From Mycetocola zhadangensis (GTDB taxonomy: Bacteria; Actinomycetota; Actinomycetes; Actinomycetales; Microbacteriaceae): a stretch of DNA of 64,000 nt. The position numbers and the translations under genes are program-made. Below are positions 26,189 to 35,228 of the stretch, piece by piece. The DNA is taken from positions 496,001-560,000 of the forward strand of contig NZ_RCWJ01000002.1 of assembly GCF_003668565.1 (NCBI RefSeq), written 5' to 3'. The notes beneath the pieces are model-generated. The model had not been told where the DNA came from and ran no database searches. It was given only the letters and a program-made list of their open reading frames with translations. Position 1 is the stretch's first letter. Each line of letters starts with the position of its first letter.

Positions 26189-26476
26189 ATGGCTGATAAG
26201 TCGCTTAACAAGACCGAGCTCGTTGCAAAGATCGCAGCGGAGACGAACCAGAGCCAGGCTACCGTCGGTGGCGTCCTCGACTCGCTGTTCGGCGTTCTCG
26301 CTGACTCCGTCAGCAACGACGTCAAGGTCACCATCCCGGGCTGGCTCGCCGTCGAGCGCACCGCTCGCGCAGCACGTACCGGCCGCAACCCGCAGACCGG
26401 TGCAGAGATCCAGATTCCTGCAGGCCACTCGGTCAAGGTTTCCGCTGGTTCGAAGCTGAAGGCTGCTGCAAAGTAG
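26189..26476 (+). CDS. hup: HU-family nucleoid protein
   Basis: This 95-residue DNA-bending protein (LNKTELVAKIAAETNQSQATVGGVLDSLF ... GWLAVERTARAARTGRNPQTGAEIQIPAG) is a compact HU. It lacks the long Lys/Ala tail of mycobacterial HupB. A strong Shine-Dalgarno, GAGGAGGAC, precedes ATG. A leader of about 90 bp with an extended -10 (TGATACATT near 26088) suggests high expression. Confidence 0.95.
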   Translation: MADKSLNKTELVAKIAAETNQSQATVGGVLDSLFGVLADSVSNDVKVTIPGWLAVERTARAARTGRNPQTGAEIQIPAGHSVKVSAGSKLKAAAK

Positions 26477-26493
26477 TTCTCACCGCTTTTTTT

Positions 26494-26527
26494 CAGAGGG
26501 GATGCCGCACACGCGGCATCCCCTCTG
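26494..26527 (+). terminator. Hairpin terminator after the HU gene
   Basis: A 15-bp perfect stem (26494-26508 with 26513-26527) has an ACAC loop. The stem contains GGATGCC and its complement. The downstream T-run is short (GTGGTTT), while a run of T precedes the stem. Confidence 0.75.
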
Positions 26528-26614
26528 TGGTTTAACCACGCCTCGTACTGCCACTTCGCACCGTACAGCCCGTTCCCTCCGTCGGCTCCGACCGGGCGCA
26601 CAGGTGCCGCAACG

Positions 26615-26629
26615 TAGGCTTAAGGGGTG
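26615..26629 (+). promoter_or_regulatory. Leaderless promoter -10 (TAGGCT) of the CopD-CtaG gene
   Basis: TAGGCT (26615-26620) stands six bases before GTG 26627, which fixes the start codon. Confidence 0.6.
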
Positions 26630-28600
26630 TCTCGCGTAACCCGAATTGCCGGCCCGGCCGCCCTCCTCGCCGCAGCGTTTGTTGTGCTTCTGATCGGGTT
26701 GGCCTACGGCGGCGGCGCCGTCGCCCGTCCCATCGGAGATCCGGGACCGGTCGTCCGGTATGGGCTGCCCATGGCGAAGATGCTCGTGAATATCGGGGCA
26801 GCCATGACGCTCGGACCGATACTGCTTGCCCTCTTCGCGCTCTCGGCCAAGAAGGATGAGTACCACCGCGCTCTCGACATCGCCGCAGGGGGCGCTGCGC
26901 TCTACGCCGTGGCATCCGGAATCACCGGGTTTTTGACCTTTCTGAACGTCACAGGCACCGCTATTTCCTTTGACGACCAGTTCGGGTCGAAACTCGGCCT
27001 GTTCTTTACCGACGTTGAAATCGGCCAGGCGTGGCTCGCGACCACACTCATTGCGGCCACGCTGACTGTGCTCTGCTTCGCCGTCCGTAGTCAGACACTG
27101 ATGGTGTTCGTCGGTGTCCTCGCTCTCATTTCGCTCGTGCCGATGGCTCAGCAGGGACACGCGGCGGGTTCTGCGGGACACAACGCCGCGGTGAACGCGC
27201 TCGGCCTCCATCTGCTCTTCGCCGGAGTCTGGCTGGGCGGACTTCTCACCATCGTGCTGTTGCGCAAGACGCTCGAGGGTGACCGGATCATCCCGGTGAT
27301 GAAGCGCTACTCCACGATTGCGTTGATCTCCTTCATCGTCGTGGCGATCTCCGGCTACGCCAGCGCCGAGTTGCGCGTCGGCTCGCTCGACCGGCTGCTC
27401 ACGCCATACGGTGTGCTCGTGATCGGGAAGGTCGCCGCGCTCATCGTGCTTGGCCTCTTCGGGGCGATGCAGCGCACCTGGCTGATCGGCCGGATGACCG
27501 CGGCGGCAAAGACTGTCGGCAAGTACTTCTGGTGGATCATCGTCGCCGAACTCGCGTTTATGGGTGTTGCGTCAGGACTCGCCGCGGCGCTCGCGCGGAC
27601 GGCGACGCCGGTTCCCGAAGAGCTGGCCGGCTCGCCAACGGCAGCGGAGCTGCTCACCGGAGAACCGCTGCCACCCGAGCTGACCTTCAGCCGCTATTTC
27701 ACCGTCTGGGACATCGACCTGATCTGGCTGCTCGTCTGCGGTTTCGGCATCTTCTTCTATCTCGCCGGGGTGGTGCGGCTGCACCGCCGCGGCGACAAGT
27801 GGCCTGTGCTCCGGGCGGTCTCATGGGTGCTCGGGCTGCTCGTGCTGTTCTACCTGACCAATGGCGGCGTCGCCGCCTACCAGGACTACCTCTTCAGCGT
27901 GCACATGCTGGGTCACATGGGCCTCACCATGCTGGTTCCTGTTCTGCTCGTTCCCGGCGCGCCCGTCACGCTGGCCATGCGCGCCATCGCGAACCGCACC
28001 GACGGCTCCCGCGGTGCTCGCGAGTGGATCCTCCTCGCCGTGCACTCGAAGTACGCGTCGTTCCTCGCTCATCCCATCGTCGCTGCCGTGCTCTTTGTCG
28101 GATCGCTCTGGGTGTTCTACTACTCGCCGCTGTTCCGTTGGGCGACCGTGGACCACATCGGCCACGAGTGGATGATCGTGCACTTCGTCCTGACCGGCTA
28201 CCTCTTCGTCCAGTCACTCATCGGTATTGACCCGGTGCCCGTGCGGCTGGGTTACCCGATGCGGCTCCTGCTTCTGCTCGCCACCATGGCTGCGCACGCC
28301 TTCTTCGGCCTGTCGATCATGTCGAACGTCGGTCTCTTCCTGCCCGACTGGTTCGGAGCTATGGGCCGCACCTGGGGTGCCCCGCCGATGATCGACCAGC
28401 AGAACGGCGGCGGTATCGCCTGGAGCATCGGCGAGCTGCCCACCATTGCGCTCGCGATCACCGTCGCAATTCAGTGGAGCCGAAGCGATGCGAAGGACGC
28501 CAAACGTCTGGACCGTAACGCCGATCGCACCGATGATGCCGAACTCAAAGAGTACAACGAGCGGCTGGCCAAGCTCGCTCAGTCCGACGTCGTGAAGTAG
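26627..28600 (+). CDS. Fused CopD copper-uptake and CtaG (caa3-type) cytochrome oxidase assembly protein
   Basis: This 657-residue polytopic membrane protein has an N-terminal CopD-like half (residues about 1-330; LHLLFAGVWLGGLLTIVLL is the typical CopD His/Trp segment). The C-terminal half is CtaG_caa3-like (YLTNGGVAAYQDYLFSVHMLGHMGLTMLVPVLLVPGAPVTLAMRA). The combination is usual in actinobacteria and is thought to deliver copper to cytochrome oxidase. The C-terminal tail is charged and cytoplasmic. Confidence 0.92.
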   Translation: MSRVTRIAGPAALLAAAFVVLLIGLAYGGGAVARPIGDPGPVVRYGLPMAKMLVNIGAAMTLGPILLALFALSAKKDEYHRALDIAAGGAALYAVASGITGFLTFLNVTGTAISFDDQFGSKLGLFFTDVEIGQAWLATTLIAATLTVLCFAVRSQTLMVFVGVLALISLVPMAQQGHAAGSAGHNAAVNALGLHLLFAGVWLGGLLTIVLLRKTLEGDRIIPVMKRYSTIALISFIVVAISGYASAELRVGSLDRLLTPYGVLVIGKVAALIVLGLFGAMQRTWLIGRMTAAAKTVGKYFWWIIVAELAFMGVASGLAAALARTATPVPEELAGSPTAAELLTGEPLPPELTFSRYFTVWDIDLIWLLVCGFGIFFYLAGVVRLHRRGDKWPVLRAVSWVLGLLVLFYLTNGGVAAYQDYLFSVHMLGHMGLTMLVPVLLVPGAPVTLAMRAIANRTDGSRGAREWILLAVHSKYASFLAHPIVAAVLFVGSLWVFYYSPLFRWATVDHIGHEWMIVHFVLTGYLFVQSLIGIDPVPVRLGYPMRLLLLLATMAAHAFFGLSIMSNVGLFLPDWFGAMGRTWGAPPMIDQQNGGGIAWSIGELPTIALAITVAIQWSRSDAKDAKRLDRNADRTDDAELKEYNERLAKLAQSDVVK

Positions 28601-28606
28601 CGCCAG

Positions 28607-29728
28607 CTACTCGGTGGGCTCGCCGCTCATCGTGGCCTGCACTGTGCCGTCTGAGAGCAGGTACACATGGCCGGTCATCGAGAAGTCGACGTCATCGTTG
28701 TAGTGAGTGACCGAACCGTCGAAGAGCGACCGCACGTCAACCTCGATGTTCGCGCTGCCCGTTGTGGATGGAATCAACCATGACTCGGCGCCAGCCTCAA
28801 TCGTGACGGCCGGGTAGTCCTCCATCGACCAGGCGGGGTCGCCCTCAACCCGGTCGTCGATCACAATGCCGAACGGGCATCCGGTCGGCTGCAGAACAAC
28901 CTGCTCGGCGCACTCGTCGAGCTGCTTGTTCACGGCCTCCTGCACCCCATCGACGAAGCTCTCGGTCGGTTCGGCGGCGACGGATGCTTCGTGAACGGTG
29001 GCCGGCACATCCACGAGCACTTTCTCCTGGTCCGACTGCAGGAAATCGGTCGACGTCTCCATCGTGTAATTCCCCGGGGTGAAGACCTGCAGGTTGACGA
29101 TGTTGTCGAATGCCGGTTTCTGGTCGGCCGGCGCGACAGCTCGGGTGTCGACGTCGAACCCATTGACGCTGAAGGTTGTCGAATGCTCAACGGAGAGGTT
29201 GAGAACGGCGAGCGGGCTCACCTCGAACTTCCAGGTCGGAATCATCGGGAAGCGTGTTCCGTTCGGCGCGACGATAAACGTCGATTCGCCGTAAACTCCG
29301 TCTGCCTCGTACGAGAACGTCACCTCGTGCACACCGTCGCCGACCTCCTCGCTGGCGAGCTCGGAGATCTCGGTGAGCTCACCGAGCGCAGCGCTTCGCA
29401 GCAGCGCGTTCGAACTCGCCTCAGGTAACCCTGCGGCTTCGAGCTGTCCGGCGCTGAGCTTCACACCAGGCAGCTCCAGGGCCGCAGCAGCGTCCTTCGA
29501 CGCCAACTCCGACAGGTAGCCGCGCACGAACGACGCAGCACCGTAGACATCACGGTTCAGCGCGCCAAGCGCAGCGAGCACGGCGCCAAGCAGCAAAACG
29601 AACACGACCAGCCACGTGATCATGACCTTCGACTTCTCAGTGAGCCCAGTGCGCTGGGGTGGTCCGGCGGCCTCACCGGGGTGTCCCGGATGCGGGTACG
29701 ACTCCTGCGGGGCTTCAACCTGACTCAC
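28607..29728 (-). CDS. Single-pass membrane protein with extracytoplasmic domain, function unknown
   Basis: This 373-residue protein has a proline-rich cytoplasmic N-terminus, one transmembrane helix (VMITWLVVFVLLLGAVLAALGAL, residues about 35-57) and a long extracytoplasmic region. The FVRGYLSELASKDAAAALELPG segment resembles NTF2-like domains. Two cysteines (DECAEQVV and TGCPFG) could form a disulfide. The GTG start is fixed by a TAGGAT box six bases upstream. I do not recognise the family. Confidence 0.75.
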   Translation of the reverse strand: MSQVEAPQESYPHPGHPGEAAGPPQRTGLTEKSKVMITWLVVFVLLLGAVLAALGALNRDVYGAASFVRGYLSELASKDAAAALELPGVKLSAGQLEAAGLPEASSNALLRSAALGELTEISELASEEVGDGVHEVTFSYEADGVYGESTFIVAPNGTRFPMIPTWKFEVSPLAVLNLSVEHSTTFSVNGFDVDTRAVAPADQKPAFDNIVNLQVFTPGNYTMETSTDFLQSDQEKVLVDVPATVHEASVAAEPTESFVDGVQEAVNKQLDECAEQVVLQPTGCPFGIVIDDRVEGDPAWSMEDYPAVTIEAGAESWLIPSTTGSANIEVDVRSLFDGSVTHYNDDVDFSMTGHVYLLSDGTVQATMSGEPTE

Positions 29729-29740
29729 CCCGCTATCCTA
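29729..29740 (-). promoter_or_regulatory. Leaderless promoter -10 (TAGGAT) of the 28607-29728 gene
   Basis: On the minus strand TAGGAT (29740-29735) is followed by AGCGGG and then GTG at 29728. Confidence 0.55.
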
Positions 29741-29828
29741 TGCGGAAGGCGCGGAGCTCGGTTCGGACGCAGGCGATAACGGATGCCATCAGCTCGGTTT
29801 GCAGGAATGGCGCGAAACGCCGCATACG

Positions 29829-31157
29829 ATGATTACGCACGAAACAGAAGTGAAGGCATCCGTGACCCAGACCAAACCGACAATTGAACTGTCTCGTGAG
29901 CAGCAGTACGTATTCGACCTCATCGAAGGAACACGCGAGCACATCTTTGTCACCGGGCGTGCCGGCACCGGAAAATCGACACTGCTCAACCACCTGTCCT
30001 GGCGCACCGAGAAGCAGATCGTCATCTGCGCCCCCACCGGAGTTGCCGCGCTCAACGTGGGCGGGCAAACCATCCACTCGCTGTTCCGGCTGCCGATCGG
30101 CCTGATCGCCGATCACGACATCGACCAGAACGACGCGCTGAAGAAGCTCCTCAACACCATCGACACGCTGGTCATCGACGAGGTGTCCATGGTCAACGCC
30201 GACCTGATGGATGCCATCGACCGCAGCCTCCGCCAGGCGCGCCAGCGCAGGCACGAACCGTTCGGTGGGGTGCAACTCGTGCTCTTCGGTGACCCGTACC
30301 AGCTGGCGCCTGTGCCCGGCCATGGTGACGAACGTGCATACATCGCCGACACCTATCGGTCGTTCTGGTTCTTTGACGCGAAGGTGTGGCAGGAAACCCA
30401 GCTCAAGGTGATCGAGCTTGTTGAGATCCACCGCCAGGCCGACGCTGACTTCAAACACATGCTCAACGCTGTGCGCTTCGGTCAGGTCACCGCCGAGATC
30501 GCCGGCATCCTCAACTCGACAGGCGCACGCACCCCTCCCGATGACGGAACCATTACTTTGGCCACCCGCAACGACATTGTTAATCGCATCAACGCTGCGG
30601 CGTTGGCCAAACTCCCGGGTCGGGCGCTCAAGGCCGAAGCCGAGGTGAGCGGTGACTTCGGCAAGGCCTCATATCCGGCAGACGAGTCGCTCGAGCTCAA
30701 AGTGGGCGCTCAGGTGATGTTCCTCCGCAACGACTCAGGCGGCGGTGGTGACGGGCAGCGCTGGGTTAACGGCACCATCGGCACCGTCACCAAGATCGAC
30801 GTCAATGTGTTTGTCGACGTCGACGGCGAGATCTTCGAAGTCGAGCCCGTGGTCTGGGAGAAATACCGATACAGCTACCTGGCGGCGACCAAGAAGCTCA
30901 AAAAGGAGATCGTTGCGGAGTTCACGCAGTTCCCGTTACGCCTGGCCTGGGCGGTGACCATCCACAAGTCGCAGGGGAAGACCTACGACCGGGCGATCGT
31001 CGACCTCGGCGACCGCGCATTCAGCCCCGGCCAAACCTACGTCGCGCTCAGCCGGCTCACCTCACTCGACGGCTTGTACCTGAGTCGCCCTCTCCGCCCG
31101 CGCGACATCATTGTCGACAAGGACGTCGAGCGGTTCATGCGCGGCATCGAACGCTGA
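29829..31157 (+). CDS. PIF1/RecD-like superfamily 1B DNA helicase
   Basis: This 442-residue protein has helicase motifs in order: Q-motif-like LSREQQYVFDLI, Walker A GRAGTGKSTLL (I), PTGVAALNVGGQTIHSLF (Ia), Walker B LVIDEVSMV (II), LVLFGDPYQLAPV (III), then the C-terminal TIHKSQGKTYDRAIVDL (V) and YVALSRLTSLDGLYL (VI). This pattern is PIF1-like, 5'-3' polarity. The start is uncertain: ATG 29829 overlaps a TACGAT -10-like box, and GTG 29850 is an alternative. Confidence 0.93.
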   Translation: MITHETEVKASVTQTKPTIELSREQQYVFDLIEGTREHIFVTGRAGTGKSTLLNHLSWRTEKQIVICAPTGVAALNVGGQTIHSLFRLPIGLIADHDIDQNDALKKLLNTIDTLVIDEVSMVNADLMDAIDRSLRQARQRRHEPFGGVQLVLFGDPYQLAPVPGHGDERAYIADTYRSFWFFDAKVWQETQLKVIELVEIHRQADADFKHMLNAVRFGQVTAEIAGILNSTGARTPPDDGTITLATRNDIVNRINAAALAKLPGRALKAEAEVSGDFGKASYPADESLELKVGAQVMFLRNDSGGGGDGQRWVNGTIGTVTKIDVNVFVDVDGEIFEVEPVVWEKYRYSYLAATKKLKKEIVAEFTQFPLRLAWAVTIHKSQGKTYDRAIVDLGDRAFSPGQTYVALSRLTSLDGLYLSRPLRPRDIIVDKDVERFMRGIER

Positions 31158-31174
31158 TCCAATCACGAAGCCGG

Positions 31175-32872
31175 TTATGCAGCGGCCTTGAGCATCGTTT
31201 CACGGACCTCGCGGCGAAGGACTTTGCCGATGAGGGAGCGTGGCAGGTCGTCAACCACGAGGATGCGTTTCGGCACCTTGTATGCGGTGAGCCCACGCCG
31301 ACAGAAGTCGCGAACGGCCTGCTCGTCGAACGCAGCTCCCGGCTTCAACACGACGGCAGCGGCCACCTGTTCTCCGCCGCCGGCGAGCGGCAGGCCGACG
31401 ACAGCGGCTTCCCGCACATCAGGGTGACCCATCAGCGCCAGCTCGACCTCCGATGGCGACACGTTGAATCCGCCGGTGACGATCAGCTCTTTCACGCGGT
31501 CGACGATGGTGATGAAGCCGTCCGCAGACACCTCGACAATGTCACCGGTGCGAAGCCAGCCGTCTCCAAGCAGAACGGCAGCGCTTTCTGCAGGCCGCTT
31601 CCAGTAGCCGGAGAAGACCTGAGGCCCGCGCAGAACCAGCTCGCCGGCCTCACCGGGCGCACGCTCGACCGAGGGGTTCTCTGGATCGATAATTTTGATC
31701 TCGGTGCTCGGGAACGGCACACCGACCGTACCCGGCCGCCTCGTCGGACCGATCGGGTTTCCGACGGCAACCGGTGAGGTTTCCGTCATTCCATACCCCT
31801 CGACGAGAAGCCCGCCCGTCGCGTCTTCCCACCGTTCGACGACAGCAACGGGAAGACTCATCGCACCTGATATCGCAAACCGAATGCCTGACAGGTCAAT
31901 CTTCCGGCGCTTTGCCGCGTGCTGCAGAGCGTCGTAGATCGGCGGTACAGCGGGCAGGAAAGTGGCCGGGTGCTTCGCGAACGCCGAGAGAACCAGGTCG
32001 ACGTCGAATTTTGGGAAGAGCACGAGCCGCGCGCCCATGCTCATGGCAAACGTGAGGCAGAGCGTCATCCCGTACGCGTGGAAGAGGGGGAGAACACCAT
32101 AGAACACTTCGTTGCCCTCACGCAGTCCCGGTACCCATGCGCGACCCTGCTCAGCATTCGCCCGCAGGTTGAAGTGACTGAGCATTGCCCCCTTGGGGCT
32201 GCCCGTTGTTCCGCTGGTGTACTGCAGCAGGGCGAGGTCGGACACATCTGGTCGCGGGTGCTTCTTGCGCAGCGCTCCGTGCGACAGTAATTGCGGCCAG
32301 GTGGTTGCGCCCCGTGTCACCTTCCCGCTGGTAAGAGCGGTGCGTGATGAGCGGGCCTTCTTCACTGGCAAGCGGAGCGCGAGCCGGGTGCCAAACGGCA
32401 TCGACTGCGTGATGTCGACCGAGACGATGGCATCCATGGGCAGGTCGGCGGGGAAGTCAGCAATGGTGTCTGTGACCTTGTCCCACGCGATAACCACCCG
32501 TGCACCGTGGTCTTCGAACTGGTGGCGCAGCTCTCGGGCGGTGTAGAGCGGGTTGTGCTCGACAACGATCGCGCCGAGGCGGAGCGCGGCGTAAAAGGCC
32601 ACGACGTGCTCGGGGCAGTTCGGCAAGACCAGTGCGACGCGGTCGCCCTTCTGAACGCCGAGCCGACGCAGGCCCTCCGCTGCTCGGGCGATTTCCGCGC
32701 CGAGCTCGCCGTACGTCATGCTCTTGCCGAAGAACTCGAGGGCTGGCCTCGAACGGAACCGGGAAACCGCGTCGTCGATCATGTCGACCAGTGACCCCGT
32801 CGGAAGCGTAATCTCGTGTGGAACTTCGGGAGCGTATGCGTCCAGCCAGGGTTTGTTGTCGAATGAACTCAC
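31175..32872 (-). CDS. Long-chain fatty acid-CoA ligase (AMP-forming)
   Basis: This 565-residue ANL-superfamily enzyme activates fatty acids to acyl-CoA. The P-loop is YTSGTTGSPKGAMLSH, A5 is GYGMTETSPVA, the hinge Asp lies in DGWLRTGDI, and the catalytic lysine is in LPRSLIGKVLRRE near the C terminus. Length and motif spacing match FadD. It converges with the helicase gene, 17 bp apart. Confidence 0.93.
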   Translation of the reverse strand: MSSFDNKPWLDAYAPEVPHEITLPTGSLVDMIDDAVSRFRSRPALEFFGKSMTYGELGAEIARAAEGLRRLGVQKGDRVALVLPNCPEHVVAFYAALRLGAIVVEHNPLYTARELRHQFEDHGARVVIAWDKVTDTIADFPADLPMDAIVSVDITQSMPFGTRLALRLPVKKARSSRTALTSGKVTRGATTWPQLLSHGALRKKHPRPDVSDLALLQYTSGTTGSPKGAMLSHFNLRANAEQGRAWVPGLREGNEVFYGVLPLFHAYGMTLCLTFAMSMGARLVLFPKFDVDLVLSAFAKHPATFLPAVPPIYDALQHAAKRRKIDLSGIRFAISGAMSLPVAVVERWEDATGGLLVEGYGMTETSPVAVGNPIGPTRRPGTVGVPFPSTEIKIIDPENPSVERAPGEAGELVLRGPQVFSGYWKRPAESAAVLLGDGWLRTGDIVEVSADGFITIVDRVKELIVTGGFNVSPSEVELALMGHPDVREAAVVGLPLAGGGEQVAAAVVLKPGAAFDEQAVRDFCRRGLTAYKVPKRILVVDDLPRSLIGKVLRREVRETMLKAAA

Positions 32873-32929
32873 GCTTCTCCTCGGGTTGAACCGATGTCTC
32901 CCGGTATTCGGGCAACACTGGTCTTTTGA

Positions 32930-33580
32930 TTATGCGACGTTCGCGGCTTTCGCGCGCGACAGGTCGGTGAACAGGTCCGTATTGAACTGGTACGCCACAC
33001 GAACCTCGTCGATCACGCGGGACCGTTCCTCGTCGTCCCACGGCACCGCGTCCAACTGGTCGCGGTAGGTGTCTTTGAATCGCTTGGGCTCAGCGATGTC
33101 GCCGAACAGATAAAAGCCCACCCCGTTGGTTTCGAACCCGAACTGGCGTTGCATCAACGTGCGAATCACCTGCCCACCTGACAGATCGCCGAGGTAGCGG
33201 GTGTAGTGGTGGGCAACGAACCCCCCGGCCCAGACAGCGGCCACGCGACGGATCCGTTCGACGTACGCCACGGTTGTCGGCAACGGCGTCACAGTGTCGC
33301 GCCAGGTGACGCCGATCAGAAAGCGCAGGTCCTCCTCGATGGCTGGCAGCCTCGTCAGCTTGTCCGAGATGAACGGTGCGGCCACAGGGTCACTCCTCAT
33401 TCGCTCAGTCGCCGACTCGAGTGCTTCATAGATGAAGTAGTGCTGGACGACGAGGGCAATGTAGTCGTCGACTGTCCCTTTGCCGCACATCAGATCACCC
33501 ATGAAATCGGCGCCTTCGCTTTCGGAGTGGCTCGTTCGGGTGCGCTCACGGAGTTCCTGCGAGAACGGGATCACTGACAT
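32930..33580 (-). CDS. Biliverdin-producing heme oxygenase (HmuO-like)
   Basis: This 216-residue enzyme opens heme to release iron. The proximal His ligand is in RTRTSHSESEGADFM (residue 18), and the distal helix glycine motif LGDLSGGQ is intact. A DtxR-like site overlaps the predicted promoter, so iron starvation probably induces it. A DUF2470 heme-type protein lies about 1.2 kb away. Confidence 0.94.
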   Translation of the reverse strand: MSVIPFSQELRERTRTSHSESEGADFMGDLMCGKGTVDDYIALVVQHYFIYEALESATERMRSDPVAAPFISDKLTRLPAIEEDLRFLIGVTWRDTVTPLPTTVAYVERIRRVAAVWAGGFVAHHYTRYLGDLSGGQVIRTLMQRQFGFETNGVGFYLFGDIAEPKRFKDTYRDQLDAVPWDDEERSRVIDEVRVAYQFNTDLFTDLSRAKAANVA

Positions 33581-33604
33581 AGGGGCTCTCCGTCGTTGAG
33601 GCGG

Positions 33605-33623
33605 TTAGGGTGCCCTTAGTATA
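33605..33623 (-). promoter_or_regulatory. DtxR/IdeR-like iron box over the heme oxygenase promoter
   Basis: The 19 bases starting TTAGGGTGCCCTTAG match the DtxR consensus (TTAGGTTAGSCTAACCTAA) at about 12-14 positions. The minus-strand -10 TATACT (33623-33618) lies inside it, as expected for iron-dependent repression. Confidence 0.5.
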
Positions 33624-33654
33624 GCCGGGTGGACTGGCGAAATGGCGGTATTGG

Positions 33655-34227
33655 TCAGTGCGCAGAATGGGTGCCGGGACCCGGCGAGTTGAGCTCATTC
33701 CCTGCCGGTACTGTGCTGTGTTCTCCGTGCGGCACGGCGTAAGTTCCGGCGTTCGTAGCTGCGAGCGCGGGCGTTACCAGTCCAGCGACGGCCATCGCAC
33801 CCAACAGCATTCCGAGCAGGAACCGACCCGGCCTGGTCGCGGTTCGGGCGGGTGGGCCGGCTCGACCTCCCGTCTTCCGTCGCCGACGATCAACGGACAG
33901 CACCACAGCGACGGAGAGGCTGAGCAGCGAGGCAGCGGCCAACGGGCCGACCGGCACCCAATCGGTCGTCGCGGAAAGGCCACCGGCCACTCGAACCGTC
34001 ATGAGTAACCCCCACAGGGCCACAGGTGCGAGTGAACCGATGAGCGCGACAGTCGGCGTAAGAACCCTTCCCCTGGAAAGTATGGCCAGGCCCCAACCCA
34101 GCTCTCCGATCCCGACCGCGCCAACCAGCACGGCGGCAACCAGCGGTGAACCGGCGGCGACAGCAAGATGCACGAGGCCGGCACCAAGTGCCGCCAGGGC
34201 CATCAGGCTTTTCTGCAGGTCAGACAT
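33655..34227 (-). CDS. Multi-pass membrane protein, function unknown
   Basis: This 190-residue protein has four to five hydrophobic segments (LMALAALGAGLVHLAVAAGS, GELGWGLAILSRG, APVALWGLLMTVRVAGGL, AAASLLSLSVAVVLSV, FLLGMLLGAMAVAGLVTPALAA). The last resembles an export-like segment before a short His/Ser/Pro tail. The ATG at 34227 is preceded by GGGAAC. It is probably co-transcribed with the DUF4383 gene upstream (46 bp). Confidence 0.7.
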   Translation of the reverse strand: MSDLQKSLMALAALGAGLVHLAVAAGSPLVAAVLVGAVGIGELGWGLAILSRGRVLTPTVALIGSLAPVALWGLLMTVRVAGGLSATTDWVPVGPLAAASLLSLSVAVVLSVDRRRRKTGGRAGPPARTATRPGRFLLGMLLGAMAVAGLVTPALAATNAGTYAVPHGEHSTVPAGNELNSPGPGTHSAH

Positions 34228-34273
34228 GAAGTTCCCGTCGTTGAGTGAAAGCAGTCGCGGCGCGGAGATTGGG

Positions 34274-34690
34274 TCAGGCGTGAGCCGTGACCGGTGCCCG
34301 GGTGGCCTTGTCAGCTGCCAGGCCAACGCCGAGGAGCACAATGGCGCTACCGAGGTGGAGGAAGTGGTCTGCCGTGTTGAGGGCGAGGATGTTGAAGGCG
34401 GTGTCGACCAGGAAGAAACCGACGATTCCCAGCAGCAGGTAGACGGCTCCGACCACAGTGTTGACGGTCTTCGATGCCGAAACCGTTGAAACGCCTGCGA
34501 TAAGTAAGGCCAGGCCGATCAGCAGGTGGGCGATGTTGTGCAGCGGGTTGACCGCGAACAGCCCAAGCAGGAGATTTCCCTCGGTCGCAATGATGCTGAG
34601 ACCACCGGTGACCGCGAAGCCGAGCAGTCCGACGAGCAGGTAGACCGCGCCGAAAATTGTGGCGAGAAGACGGTTGGGTGAATTGCGCAT
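34274..34690 (-). CDS. DUF4383 membrane protein
   Basis: This 138-residue protein with four transmembrane helices fits DUF4383: MRNSPNRLLATIFGAVYLLVGLLGF, then NPLHNIAHLLIGLALL and NTADHFLHLGSAIVLLGVGL. The repeated His in membrane segments is characteristic. GGAGGAACC precedes the ATG. The role is unknown; such genes are often stress-induced in actinobacteria. Confidence 0.82.
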   Translation of the reverse strand: MRNSPNRLLATIFGAVYLLVGLLGFAVTGGLSIIATEGNLLLGLFAVNPLHNIAHLLIGLALLIAGVSTVSASKTVNTVVGAVYLLLGIVGFFLVDTAFNILALNTADHFLHLGSAIVLLGVGLAADKATRAPVTAHA

Positions 34691-34747
34691 GGTTCCTCCT
34701 GGAGTTCCGGGCGGCGAATGCCGCACAGAACCCATTCGGACCTCTAC

Positions 34748-34757
34748 ACCGATCGGT
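34748..34757 (-). promoter_or_regulatory. Palindrome upstream of the DUF4383 gene, possible repressor site
   Basis: ACCGATCGGT is a perfect 10-bp palindrome about 60 bp before the DUF4383 start. Its form is like TetR-type operators. No regulator gene is adjacent. Confidence 0.3.
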
Positions 34758-34793
34758 TTGGTCTAACCGGGAATTCCTCGACGCCCGGCGATC

Positions 34794-35096
34794 TTAGTGA
34801 CCGCGAGCGGGAACCCCGAGCCGGTCACACGCTGCCTCGTAGAGAACGACAACCTCGCGTCGAATCTCCGCGCGCTCGGTGACGGTTGTCTTCCACGGCA
34901 CAACAGCGTCGCGCTCGTCACCGTCGACCGTGACGCGCCAGGTGCCACCACCGCCATCGAGACCGATCATGGTCGCCGCCTCGGCGTCACGGTCCACAAA
35001 CGCCTTCGCGATCAAAAGGTTGTCGTCGCTGTGATCGGTGTTCATGTGCCTGAGCACGGCAGCAACAATCGTGTCGTCAAAGGTGTGCACTGTCAT
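34794..35096 (-). CDS. DUF2470 domain protein (HugZ C-terminal-like)
   Basis: This 100-residue protein reads VAAVLRHMNTDHSDDNLLIAKAF ... AATMIGLDGGGGTWRVTVDGDERDAVVPW. That is the DUF2470 fold, found at the C terminus of heme-degrading HugZ-type proteins and as stand-alone heme-related proteins. The start is ATG 35096 or ATG 35114 (adding MHCHED). A 12-bp hairpin spans these start codons. Confidence 0.78.
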   Translation of the reverse strand: MTVHTFDDTIVAAVLRHMNTDHSDDNLLIAKAFVDRDAEAATMIGLDGGGGTWRVTVDGDERDAVVPWKTTVTERAEIRREVVVLYEAACDRLGVPARGH

Positions 35097-35113
35097 GTCT
35101 TCATGACAGTGCA
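35086..35113 (-). promoter_or_regulatory. 12-bp perfect inverted repeat spanning the DUF2470 start codon
   Basis: TGCACTGTCATG (35086-35097) and CATGACAGTGCA (35102-35113) are separated by 4 bp. In the DUF2470 mRNA this would form a stem holding the ATG at 35096. It could equally be an operator. Confidence 0.55.
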
Positions 35114-35228
35114 TCACATCGTGCCCTGTCAATTGGCGGGTTACCACGGAACACCTGTCCTGCGCGAGGGCTGGTCCGGCCGAGTCTCGCCTGCCTAAGC
35201 TCGGGGAAACCCGAAAGGCGGAGACACT

